Shown here in pieces: positions 1-6,285 of a stretch of 41,887 bases of DNA. Every line of letters begins with the position of its first letter. Position 1 is the stretch's first letter. Below the pieces are notes generated by a model that did no database searches, was not told where the DNA came from, and saw only the letters and a list, made by a program, of their open reading frames with translations. The position numbers and the translations under genes were made by a program. Source of the DNA: an uncultured Verrucomicrobiales bacterium (GTDB lineage Bacteria > Verrucomicrobiota > Verrucomicrobiia > Verrucomicrobiales > Akkermansiaceae); NCBI GenBank assembly GCA_937934595.1, contig CALGZA010000045.1:1-41887 (forward strand). Direction: 5' to 3'.

Positions 1-240
1 GTCATTCTCAATAAGGAAATAATAAGGTAAATCCTGTGGAACAATTCTACCGAAATAATGAAGACCTTAACTCACAATAGAGTCAGTGATAATTCGGCAG
101 AAAAACGGTTGAAAACACGATCGGAGATCGGTTTTTAACAATATAGATAACCCAAGTAACCGCGGTCGTGATTTATCGATCTGAGGGATATCCCTAGGGG
201 GACGAGGTTTCTTCATAATATTAAACTAGGCTATGAAATT
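1..240. other. AT-rich non-coding left edge
   Basis: No convincing gene is seen here. The stretch holds a small hairpin around 119-136 (CGATC, GGA, GATCG followed by GTTTTT) that could act as a weak + strand terminator, and then the left copy of the 31-bp direct repeat. Its base composition lacks the G/T excess of the + strand elsewhere in the window, which fits acquired or non-coding DNA. The window edge cuts whatever lies to the left. Confidence 0.4.
163..193 (+). repeat. 31-bp direct repeat, left copy
   Basis: This 31-nt block starts GGTCGTG and ends in a GGGATATCCC palindrome. It recurs in the same orientation at 1271-1301 with 28 of 31 positions identical; the differences are at offsets 8, 13 and 26. 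The two copies bracket about 1.1 kb of AT-rich accessory sequence. The core CGATCTGAGGGA is identical in both. The function is not recognised; it could be an end of a mobile element or a dispersed repeat family. Confidence 0.7.
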
Positions 241-615
241 ATGAAAATATTGAAGGTTATGTTATATTTTATATTGTTCAAACTTATAGGGTGTGACGCG
301 AATAAATTAAATGGCAAATTTCATGAAGAAGCGTCTTTTAAAGATTATACCAAAAATTATCCTTATACAATTGATGAAGCAAGGAAGTTGTTGAGAGTGT
401 ATGTTGAAAAAGAAAAGGTTTACTATAGACCATTTCCAAGAGAAATAGTTTACGCATATGAGTCTGGTTATCTTTTTATGAAAGGTGAATTCAAGTTAAA
501 CCTTCAACTTAATGGCTATTACGTCGATAAAAAAGGAAATGTGAGCCCCCTAAACTTAAAAAAAGCGATTGGTGCTACCCAATATAATAAGAGAAAAAAT
601 TATAGGATAGAGTAA
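241..615 (+). CDS. Small predicted lipoprotein of unknown function
   Basis: The predicted product has 124 residues. It opens with MKILKVMLYFILFKLIGC, a short positively charged N-terminus, a hydrophobic stretch and a lipobox-like LIGC, so Cys18 would be the lipidated residue. The rest is lysine- and tyrosine-rich with no recognised domain. The upstream ATG at 232 runs into a stop after three codons, so ATG 241 is the start. There is no clear Shine-Dalgarno; the leader is AT-rich. The gene is isolated, with no partner in the same direction nearby, and its AT-rich codon use differs from the core genes downstream. It lies inside the segment bracketed by the 31-bp repeats, suggesting accessory origin. 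A real gene is likely but not certain. Confidence 0.6.
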   Translation: MKILKVMLYFILFKLIGCDANKLNGKFHEEASFKDYTKNYPYTIDEARKLLRVYVEKEKVYYRPFPREIVYAYESGYLFMKGEFKLNLQLNGYYVDKKGNVSPLNLKKAIGATQYNKRKNYRIE

Positions 616-726
616 GCTCAAAGGTGTTAGCAATTGTGAAGACCGCAGGGTTTTGTTCTATATGCAAGAAGGGTATAGGTTTTTAGTGTTTCATGGTAAA
701 AGAGCAAATCACCATCCAAATTTACC

Positions 727-890
727 CCATGCTCCAGCACGTCTGTGAAGGCTATCAACGTGTAGGTGAAAGTCCGACTCTGAAATTCAACTTATTAAGT
801 TAGAAAGAGATGGTAGCTGCGTATTGGCAACATTCGGTGGGGAGCAAGCTAATCTCTAATCAGTAGATCGAAACGACAGTGAGTCTCATC
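727..890 (+). other. Possible degenerate group II intron RNA fragment
   Basis: The stretch contains CTGTGAAGGC near 744, then AGGTGAAAGTCC near 765 and GATCGAAACGACAGTGAG near 867. Bacterial group II intron domain I commonly carries a similar series (CTGTGAAGGC, GGTGAAAGTCC, GAAACAGTGAAGCGAG). No reverse transcriptase gene and no recognisable domain V hairpin are present, so this would be a dead fragment. The assignment relies on remembered motif resemblance only and may be wrong. Confidence 0.25.
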
Positions 891-892
891 TA

Positions 893-1113
893 ATACCATT
901 TTCACAGTTATTCTGGATTGATAGTAGTTTTCAATATATTAGGGACCAGCAGGAGAGTTGATTTTTTGAAGTGCAAAACAATATATCAAGATTAGCTTCG
1001 TTATTCGTCAGTTGCATAGTCCGCTATGCGCTTTCCTCTTGCCTAGCTACTCTTGCTATCTTGTTGTGCTATCTTGTTGTGCTATCAACCCATTCTAACA
1101 GTTCAAATGGTAT
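893..1113 (+). mobile_element. MITE-like repeat, copy 1
   Basis: This 221-nt element begins ATACCATTTTCACAG and ends TTCAAATGGTAT. Its ends are imperfect inverted repeats, with about 25 of 32 positions matching when the right end is reverse-complemented. A second copy lies at 28963-29168 in the same orientation. Both copies can be read as CCATTT...AARTGG flanked by TA, the target duplication expected of IS630/Tc1-type elements, although TA is short enough to occur by chance. It encodes no protein, so movement would need a transposase in trans. Copy 1 has a 13-bp tandem duplication that copy 2 lacks. Calling it a MITE is inference. Confidence 0.65.
1054..1079 (+). repeat. 13-bp tandem duplication inside repeat copy 1
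   Basis: The unit TGCTATCTTGTTG occurs twice in a row and is followed by a partial third copy (TGCTATC). The equivalent place in copy 2 (about 29117-29136) has a single unit plus the partial one. The duplication therefore accounts for most of the length difference between the copies. Confidence 0.8.
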
Positions 1114-1270
1114 AATGAGCCTCGGAAGGTAAGAAACCATGAATCTGAAGATTATGGCGGTGACTCGGTCTAACTGCCCCAGCTTTTAAAGACATTAGTT
1201 TGCGCCCCCAGTTAATGCGCTAAACGGTTGCATTTGAGCTACAAAATGTAAATATAACTCAAATAATTAT

Positions 1271-1301
1271 GGTCGTGTTTTAACGATCTGAGGGAGATCC
1301 C
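1271..1301 (+). repeat. 31-bp direct repeat, right copy
   Basis: Right-hand partner of the block at 163-193, 28 of 31 identical. It lies 60 nt beyond the stop of the minus-strand prenyl synthase gene, at the boundary between the AT-rich accessory segment and the conserved genes. Confidence 0.7.
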
Positions 1302-1360
1302 CGTCAACGTGCTAACTGAGCACCTCTTGATTATGGTAATTGGGATGTGGGTGATTGATT

Positions 1361-2245
1361 TTAGTAGTTACGGTCTAGCATGTAGTGAGCGATTTGCTCG
1401 AGTATTGCTGCTTTTTTGTGAAATGGTTTGAGTGCGTCTAGGGATTTTTTGGTTAGTCTTGCGGCTTCTTTGCGTGATTTTTCGAGTCCTAGTATTGCTG
1501 GGTAGGTTGATTTGTGTGTGGCTTGGTCTTTGCCGGCGGTTTTTCCGAGTTGTTTTGTGGTTTGGGTGACGTCTAGGATGTCATCAATGACTTGGAATGC
1601 GAGGCCGAGGTTGTAACCGAATTCTGTGAGGGCTTGGAGCTTGGCTGGGGTGACGTTAGCGGTCATGGCTCCGAGGCGGATGGATGAGGTGAGGAGTGCT
1701 GCTGTTTTGGCTTCGTGGATTTGAATGAGTTGTTTTTTTGTGAGTGATTTTCTTTCACCTTCTAGGTCTAGGATTTGTCCACCGATGAGTTTTTTACTGC
1801 CTCCTGTGGATGCGAGTTCTGAGACGTAGTGTTTAGCGGAGTATCTTTTAGAGGCTGGGGTTTCTGCGATGATGGCGAATGCTTCTGTGAGTAGCGCGTC
1901 CCCGCAGAGGACGGCGACTCCTTCTCCGAATACTTTATGGCTGGTGGGTCTGCCGCGTCTTAGGTCATCATCATCCATGCATGGGAGGTCATCATGGACG
2001 AGTGAGTAGGTGTGCATGATTTCTACGGCGCATGCTGGTGGGAGGGCGTTTTCTGGGGTGCCTCCGCAGGCTTCTGCTGCTGCGAGGCAGAGTATGGGGC
2101 GAATGCGTTTACCGCCTGCAAAGATGCTGTAGCGCATGGCTTTGTGGATGGTTGTGGGGCGGGTTGTTGTTTTAGGGAGTCTTTTTTTTAGGTCAGCGTC
2201 TATTATTTTTTGTTGAGCTTTAAGCCAGTTGTTTAGGTCAGTCAT
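1361..2245 (-). CDS. ispA: Farnesyl/geranylgeranyl diphosphate synthase
   Basis: This polyprenyl synthetase of 294 residues condenses isopentenyl diphosphate with allylic diphosphates to give C15 or C20 prenyl chains for quinones, undecaprenyl carrier and possibly carotenoids. The first aspartate-rich motif is at about residues 85-91 (HDDLPCMDDDDLRRGRPT) and the second is QVIDDILD near 217. FAGGKRIRP near 42 is the usual diphosphate-binding segment. Length matches bacterial IspA. The gene lies 18 nt downstream of asd on the same strand, so the two are probably co-transcribed. Chain length cannot be read with confidence from the sequence, so the product could be FPP or GGPP. Confidence 0.9.
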   Translation of the reverse strand: MTDLNNWLKAQQKIIDADLKKRLPKTTTRPTTIHKAMRYSIFAGGKRIRPILCLAAAEACGGTPENALPPACAVEIMHTYSLVHDDLPCMDDDDLRRGRPTSHKVFGEGVAVLCGDALLTEAFAIIAETPASKRYSAKHYVSELASTGGSKKLIGGQILDLEGERKSLTKKQLIQIHEAKTAALLTSSIRLGAMTANVTPAKLQALTEFGYNLGLAFQVIDDILDVTQTTKQLGKTAGKDQATHKSTYPAILGLEKSRKEAARLTKKSLDALKPFHKKAAILEQIAHYMLDRNY

Positions 2246-2263
2246 GCAGTTTTTTTTGTTGGG

Positions 2264-3274
2264 TTAGATGATTTCTGCGATCTGGACTGCGTTAAGTGCA
2301 GCGCCTTTTCTGACTTGGTCACCGACAGCCCAGATGGTGAGTGCGTTTTCTAGGACTTGGTCTTTTCTGATACGTCCGACGAGGCAGTCGTCTTTACAGG
2401 TTGTGTCTAGTGGTACTGGGTAGATGTTGTTTTCTGGATCGTCTTTGAGTTTGATTCCTGGTTGGTCTGTGAATGATGCTTTTGCTTCTGTTACATTAAC
2501 TGGGTGTTCGAACTGCGCGGTGATGGATACTGAGTGTGAGCGGTATACGGGGACACGGACGCATGTGCAGGTGACTTTGAGTTCTGGGAGTTGGAGTATT
2601 TTACGGCTTTCGAAGAGCATTTTTTGTTCTTCTTTGGTGAATCCGTTATCTAGGAAGGTGTCAACGTGAGGGATGACGTTTGATGCTATTTGGACTGGGT
2701 AGACGTTGATGTCATCTGGTGTGATGGGGTTGTTGTTAGCGATGAGTTTATTCTGTAGTTCTAGTTCTGCGATGCCTGCTGCGCCGCTTCCTGATACGGC
2801 TTGGTATGAAGATGCGATGATGGACTTGAGGCCGTATTTTTTATGGAGCGGGAAGAGGGCCATGAGTGAGATGATGGTGGTGCAGTTAGGGTTAGCGATT
2901 ATGTTTTTAGGAGCTGACAGGGCTGCTTGAGGATTTATTTCTGGGACGATGAGTGGGACGTCTGGGTCCATTCTGAATGCGGAAGAGTTGTCTATGACGG
3001 TGCATCCGGCAGCTGCTGCTGATGGAGCGTATTCACGCGATATGTCTCCGCTTGCTGAGAATAGTGCGATGTCGATTCCTTCGAAGCTTTGGTGGGTGAG
3101 TTCTTTGATGGTGATTTCTTGTCCGCGGAATGTGGTGGTTTTACCTGCAGATCTGGCGGATGCGAGGAGTGTGAGTTCTTTGATGGGGAAGTTTCTCTCG
3201 GCGAGGCATTTGAGCATTTCTTCTCCTACTGCGCCTGTGGCGCCAACGATAGCGATGTGTTTTTGTGGGTTCAT
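2264..3274 (-). CDS. asd: Aspartate-semialdehyde dehydrogenase
   Basis: This enzyme makes aspartate semialdehyde from aspartyl phosphate with NADPH, the branch point to lysine/diaminopimelate, threonine and methionine. The 336-residue protein opens with the dinucleotide-binding loop IVGATGAVGEEML (about 9-21). The catalytic Cys131 lies in NPNCTTII. Later motifs include SYQAVSGSGAAG and the substrate-binding region around VRVPVYRSHS. Length is normal for the USG-1/Asd family. It is the first gene of a two-gene unit with the prenyl synthase. Its start region faces the miniature lipoprotein cluster, so 3275-3452 must hold two divergent promoters. Confidence 0.95.
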   Translation of the reverse strand: MNPQKHIAIVGATGAVGEEMLKCLAERNFPIKELTLLASARSAGKTTTFRGQEITIKELTHQSFEGIDIALFSASGDISREYAPSAAAAGCTVIDNSSAFRMDPDVPLIVPEINPQAALSAPKNIIANPNCTTIISLMALFPLHKKYGLKSIIASSYQAVSGSGAAGIAELELQNKLIANNNPITPDDINVYPVQIASNVIPHVDTFLDNGFTKEEQKMLFESRKILQLPELKVTCTCVRVPVYRSHSVSITAQFEHPVNVTEAKASFTDQPGIKLKDDPENNIYPVPLDTTCKDDCLVGRIRKDQVLENALTIWAVGDQVRKGAALNAVQIAEII

Positions 3275-3452
3275 TTTGTGTTAATATGTGGCCGGATCAT
3301 ACTGGAAGATATGGAGATGGCAACATTAAGTGAGAATGGGTGAAGAAACCTTTTAATAGTGCTTGCCGAGTGGGAGACTGTGGTTATATTTTTTTTCGAG
3401 TCAGGGGGAGGGTTTCTTTCTGACAACAAACTTAAACTTAAAATATATTATT

Positions 3453-3593
3453 ATGAAACTAGTTAAAATTATCTCTATCGTGGCAGCAGCAGCGGGTATC
3501 GCATTATCAGCATCATGTGGTTCTGCTTCAGCACCAGTTCAACTTCCATCAGTTCCAGGAATCGGTTCATCATACGTCACACCTGCTAAGTAA
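3453..3593 (+). CDS. Miniature lipoprotein 1 (46 aa)
   Basis: The product starts MKLVKIISIVAAAAG and continues to a lipobox-like ending SASCG, giving a lipoprotein signal peptide with Cys about 27. The mature part is only about 20 residues, rich in Ser, Pro and Val and ending TPAK. The frame stays open upstream to 3363, but the signal peptide fixes the ATG at 3453. There is no Shine-Dalgarno; the leader is A/T-rich. Codon choice is A/C-rich, unlike nearby + strand genes. It is followed 17 nt later by a second and then a third gene of the same design. Function unknown; a small outer-membrane lipopeptide is the inference. Confidence 0.7.
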   Translation: MKLVKIISIVAAAAGIALSASCGSASAPVQLPSVPGIGSSYVTPAK

Positions 3594-3610
3594 TTTCTTT
3601 CATTGTTATA

Positions 3611-3700
3611 ATGAAAAAATCACTTAGAGCGTTAGCTTATGTTGTTGCAGCAGCGGCTGTAGCACTTTTAAGCGCGAGTTGTGGATGTGGATGTGGATAA
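3611..3700 (+). CDS. Miniature lipoprotein 2 (29 aa), mature CGCGCG
   Basis: The 29-residue frame begins MKKSLRALAYVVAAAA and ends in SASCGCGCG before a TAA stop. It is a complete lipoprotein signal peptide with almost nothing after it: if cleaved before the first Cys (residue 24), the mature product is the hexapeptide Cys-Gly-Cys-Gly-Cys-Gly. It sits 17 nt after the first miniature lipoprotein gene and is followed by a strong terminator at 3740-3771, so the two probably share a transcript. No Shine-Dalgarno is seen. A frame this short could be chance, but the signal-peptide form, the neighbours and the terminator argue for a real gene. Confidence 0.6.
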   Translation: MKKSLRALAYVVAAAAVALLSASCGCGCG

Positions 3701-3739
3701 TAGTCTGGTAGACTGACTGCATTTACTTATTTACTGTAA

Positions 3740-3771
3740 GGTAAGCTTTTCTATAGAAGCTTGCCTTTTTT
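3740..3771 (+). terminator. Rho-independent terminator after miniature lipoproteins 1-2
   Basis: The stem GGTAAGCTT (3740-3748) pairs with AAGCTTGCC (3757-3765), with one G:T wobble, and is followed by six T. It separates the first two small genes from the third. Confidence 0.85.
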
Positions 3772-3825
3772 CTTGCCTAAGTTTCTGAGTAGGCCAGTAT
3801 GTAGTTCATAACCTAATATAAACAT

Positions 3826-3993
3826 ATGAAATTACTCAAAATAGTAACATTATTGGCGCTTGCTGCGGGGTCTGTCACTCTCACATCATGCGGATGCTGT
3901 ACTGGAGAAGAGCCAGTGCCGCCACTTAGACCACTTAAGAGCTTTAATTCGTACGGGTCAGGGTATTCTGGCGGTGTGGACTACGCTAAGTAA
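3826..3993 (+). CDS. Miniature lipoprotein 3 (55 aa)
   Basis: The product starts MKLLKIVTLLALAAG, reaches TSCGCC at residues 20-25 (lipobox LTSC, Cys22) and carries a 33-residue tail with a proline-rich patch (EEPVPPLRPLK) followed by a Gly/Ser/Tyr-rich end YAK. The N-terminus closely resembles that of miniature lipoprotein 1 (MKLVKI versus MKLLKI). The leader is AT-rich and lacks a Shine-Dalgarno. It lies between two terminators and so is probably its own transcription unit. Function unknown; the family resemblance suggests local duplication followed by divergence of the tails. Confidence 0.7.
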   Translation: MKLLKIVTLLALAAGSVTLTSCGCCTGEEPVPPLRPLKSFNSYGSGYSGGVDYAK

Positions 3994-4024
3994 TCTTTAT
4001 TTGATTTAAAGAATTTGAATTTTC

Positions 4025-4064
4025 AGCCCGTGTTTAGGTCTTGATTGATCACACGGGCTTTTTT
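4025..4064 (+). terminator. Rho-independent terminator after miniature lipoprotein 3
   Basis: A perfect 9-bp stem, AGCCCGTGT (4025-4033) with ACACGGGCT (4051-4059), is followed by a run of six T. The opposite strand lacks a T-run after the stem, so it is mainly a + strand terminator, though it lies just beyond the selB stop. Confidence 0.85.
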
Positions 4065-4074
4065 GTGATTTTTT

Positions 4075-5994
4075 TTATTGTTTGAGTTGGCGGTAGTCGT
4101 CTGTGCGGACTGTTATGCCTTCGGTGTCTAGTCTTTCTAGTAGTGGCATGAGTACTTTACGTGTGGTGCCGATTTGTTGGCGGATTTCACTGGCTGTGGC
4201 TTTTTGGGTGTTGGTGAGGTGGGCGATGATGGCTTGTTTGGCGATTTCGAATTGAGATGTTTCTAGTAGTGCTTTGGGGTCTAGTTCGATGATTTTACCG
4301 CTTCTGATGAGGAATGTGAGAGCTTGCTGAGCGTCTGGTGTGTCTGCGAGTTCGACACGTGGTGGTGGCTGTAGTCCTGCTGATTTGAGTGTGGCGAGGA
4401 TTTTGTTAGCGGTGATTTGGAGGTTATCTGGTAGTTCTAGTGAGTGTTCAGCGCTGGCAATACCGTCTTTGATTTTATTGAATCCATTTGCTGTTAGGTG
4501 TTTTTCGATATGATCTGAGAGTGATGGGTGGATGGAGTTTTCGATGAGTTGGTTTCTCCATTCTTCTATGGGCATAGTGGGGGTGTCTGGGTGATTTTTA
4601 TGGAATGATGAGATGATGTTTGTGGCCGTGTTAATGGCTGTTTTCCATCCTGCGGGGTCTATGATGTGGTCTCCGCGGTTGGTGATTTTCTTTTCTTTGA
4701 TGAGTTTGTTGATTTGTTGTTTGGTGTATTCGGTGGTGAATGGTGAGTTTGTGATGGGTTTGTTGGTGTTTAGGATGGGTGATTTTTTGAGTTCTGTGAT
4801 GATGAGGTGTCTGAGGTTATCTGGGTTTTCAGCTCTCTGGGTGAGGAAGTTAAGTCTTGTTTGGGTTCTGAACTGTCTGGGTTCTGCGAGAGCGTCTAGG
4901 ATGATTCCTCCGCCGAGAGTTCCTTGTTGGGCTCCGTCACGGATGACGAATCTGTCACCGATGCATGCGCTTATAGGTTCTTCGAGTCTGAGCTGAGCGT
5001 AGCATGAATCTCCGGGTGCTAGCTGGGTATGTGAGTGGAGGATGATGCGAGCGCGGGTGCGTGATGTTCCGTGGTGGAGGATGATGGTTTCTGTGTGTTT
5101 GAGTTGGCGTTTGGTGGCGCTTTGGCCGCGGATGGAGCGTTCTTGTCTGGTGAGTGAGATGTCTAGGGTGGAGGTTTGAGTGAGTGTATTAGGGGTGGTG
5201 ATGACTGAGCCACGTTGGACACCTGGTTTACCTCGTTCATTGAGTGGGAGGTCTGGTGCGTTGAGTGCGGTGCGCATTCCGTGGGTGGCGGTGTCAAGTT
5301 GTGAGGAGTGGTTCTGGATGCCGCGAATGTTAGAGTTGATTTGTTCTGGGGTGCAGCAGATGGTGTCACCTTTTGATATGTTTCCGCCGGTGAGTGTTCC
5401 TGTGATGACTGTTCCTACGCCTGTGGGGGAGAATGTTCTGTCTACGGATAGTCTGGGGATGAGGTTTTTTGGGGACTGCTTGAGTAGTTTGATGCGTGTG
5501 AGTATTTCTGTTTTTAGGGTGTCTATTCCTTGTCCTGTGATGGATGATACTGGTATGATGGTAGCTTCTTCTAGGCTGGTTCCGGTGAGTTCATCACGGA
5601 TTAATTCTTCTGTGAATTCGATGTCTTCTGCGAGGTCTGCTTTAGTTAGAGCGATGATGACATTTTCGACTCCGAGGTAGTTTAGGATGTGAAGGTGTTC
5701 TTCTGACTGAGGCATCCAGCCGTCATCTGCGGCTACGATGAAGACAGCTAGATCTAGGGATCCTACTCCTGCGACCATGTTGTTTACGAAGTCTGCGTGG
5801 CCTGGGACGTCGATGATGCCTATTTCATGTTGTTTGGCTTTGTCTTCTAGGGACATGTGTGCGAAGCCTAGCTCGATGGTGACTCCGCGTTTTTTTTCTT
5901 CTGGAAGACGGTCTGGGTCGATTCCTGTTAGGGCTTTGACGAGTGAGGATTTGCCGTGGTCTATGTGACCTGCTGTGCCTAGGATGCAGTGCAT
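4075..5994 (-). CDS. selB: Selenocysteine-specific elongation factor SelB
   Basis: SelB delivers selenocysteinyl-tRNA to UGA codons that carry a SECIS hairpin. The 639-residue protein has an EF-Tu-like GTPase at the N-terminus: GTAGHIDHGKSS (P loop, about 6-17), KKRGVTIELGF (about 34-44), DVPGHADF (about 63) and TKAD (about 117). Two beta-barrel domains follow. The C-terminal third (about 380-639) matches the winged-helix repeats that bind the SECIS element, ending in a segment like ASEIRQQIGTTRKVLMPLLE. Length is typical. It starts 3 nt after the infA stop, so the two are probably one transcript. No selA, selD or tRNA-Sec gene is visible in this window. Confidence 0.93.
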   Translation of the reverse strand: MHCILGTAGHIDHGKSSLVKALTGIDPDRLPEEKKRGVTIELGFAHMSLEDKAKQHEIGIIDVPGHADFVNNMVAGVGSLDLAVFIVAADDGWMPQSEEHLHILNYLGVENVIIALTKADLAEDIEFTEELIRDELTGTSLEEATIIPVSSITGQGIDTLKTEILTRIKLLKQSPKNLIPRLSVDRTFSPTGVGTVITGTLTGGNISKGDTICCTPEQINSNIRGIQNHSSQLDTATHGMRTALNAPDLPLNERGKPGVQRGSVITTPNTLTQTSTLDISLTRQERSIRGQSATKRQLKHTETIILHHGTSRTRARIILHSHTQLAPGDSCYAQLRLEEPISACIGDRFVIRDGAQQGTLGGGIILDALAEPRQFRTQTRLNFLTQRAENPDNLRHLIITELKKSPILNTNKPITNSPFTTEYTKQQINKLIKEKKITNRGDHIIDPAGWKTAINTATNIISSFHKNHPDTPTMPIEEWRNQLIENSIHPSLSDHIEKHLTANGFNKIKDGIASAEHSLELPDNLQITANKILATLKSAGLQPPPRVELADTPDAQQALTFLIRSGKIIELDPKALLETSQFEIAKQAIIAHLTNTQKATASEIRQQIGTTRKVLMPLLERLDTEGITVRTDDYRQLKQ

Positions 5995-5997
5995 GGG

Positions 5998-6219
5998 TTA
6001 TGTGGTGGTGATGATTTCAGTGATGCGGCCTTTTTCGAAATCGAATGTGGTCATTTCTAGTTGGACGGTGTCACCGTCTTTGATTTGGTCACGGAGGTGT
6101 GCTAGTTTCATTTGGGTGTGACCGATGATTTGTTTACCGTTTTTTAGTTCGACGCAGAATGTGCGTTCGTCTCTGCGGCTGATGATTTTTCCTTGGGTTA
6201 CGATGGGTGAATCTTTCAT
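5998..6219 (-). CDS. infA: Translation initiation factor IF-1-like
   Basis: The 73-residue product has an S1/OB-fold pattern: a start near VTQGKIISRRDERTFCVEL, a central turn NGKQIIGH, and the closing GDTVQLEMTTFDFEKGRI, which aligns with the end of bacterial IF-1. IF-1 occupies the ribosomal A site during initiation. Length fits (IF-1 is usually 71-73 residues). The sequence is divergent from the E. coli protein and lacks its MAKED-type start, so a second IF-1-like copy or specialised variant is possible. It directly precedes selB (3-nt gap), an unusual partnership of two translation factors. Confidence 0.8.
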   Translation of the reverse strand: MKDSPIVTQGKIISRRDERTFCVELKNGKQIIGHTQMKLAHLRDQIKDGDTVQLEMTTFDFEKGRITEIITTT

Positions 6220-6285
6220 TAATGGCTAGAAGTTAGGGCTTGGTTGTGTGTTGTCGAGTCTCGTTGTATGGGGGGTGGATTTGTT

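Larger units (their letters stand above)
616..1360. other. 745-nt non-coding accessory region
   Basis: No gene is supported here. It contains, in order, a stretch with group II intron-like primary motifs (about 727-890), the first copy of a mobile-type repeat (893-1113), an unassigned AT-rich part, the right copy of the 31-bp repeat (1271-1301) and a small hairpin GTGCT-AACTG-AGCAC at 1309-1323 without a T-run. The last of these lies just past the stop of the minus-strand prenyl synthase gene. Confidence 0.55.

Noticed and set aside
1165-1230. Integron attC site suggested by GTCTAAC followed later by GTTAATG
   Set aside because: The second box does not fit GTTRRRY and there is no paired inner L'/L'' arrangement or integrase.
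2949-3284. Plus-strand open frame across the start of asd
   Set aside because: Antisense to conserved asd motifs; product has no recognisable domain.
3363-3452. Upstream in-frame extension of miniature lipoprotein 1
   Set aside because: The frame is open to 3363, but the extension would put 30 residues in front of a complete signal peptide; ATG 3453 fits the lipoprotein design.
5180-5680. Long + strand open frame across selB
   Set aside because: It lies fully antisense to a strongly supported selB; the strand skew creates long open frames opposite real genes.
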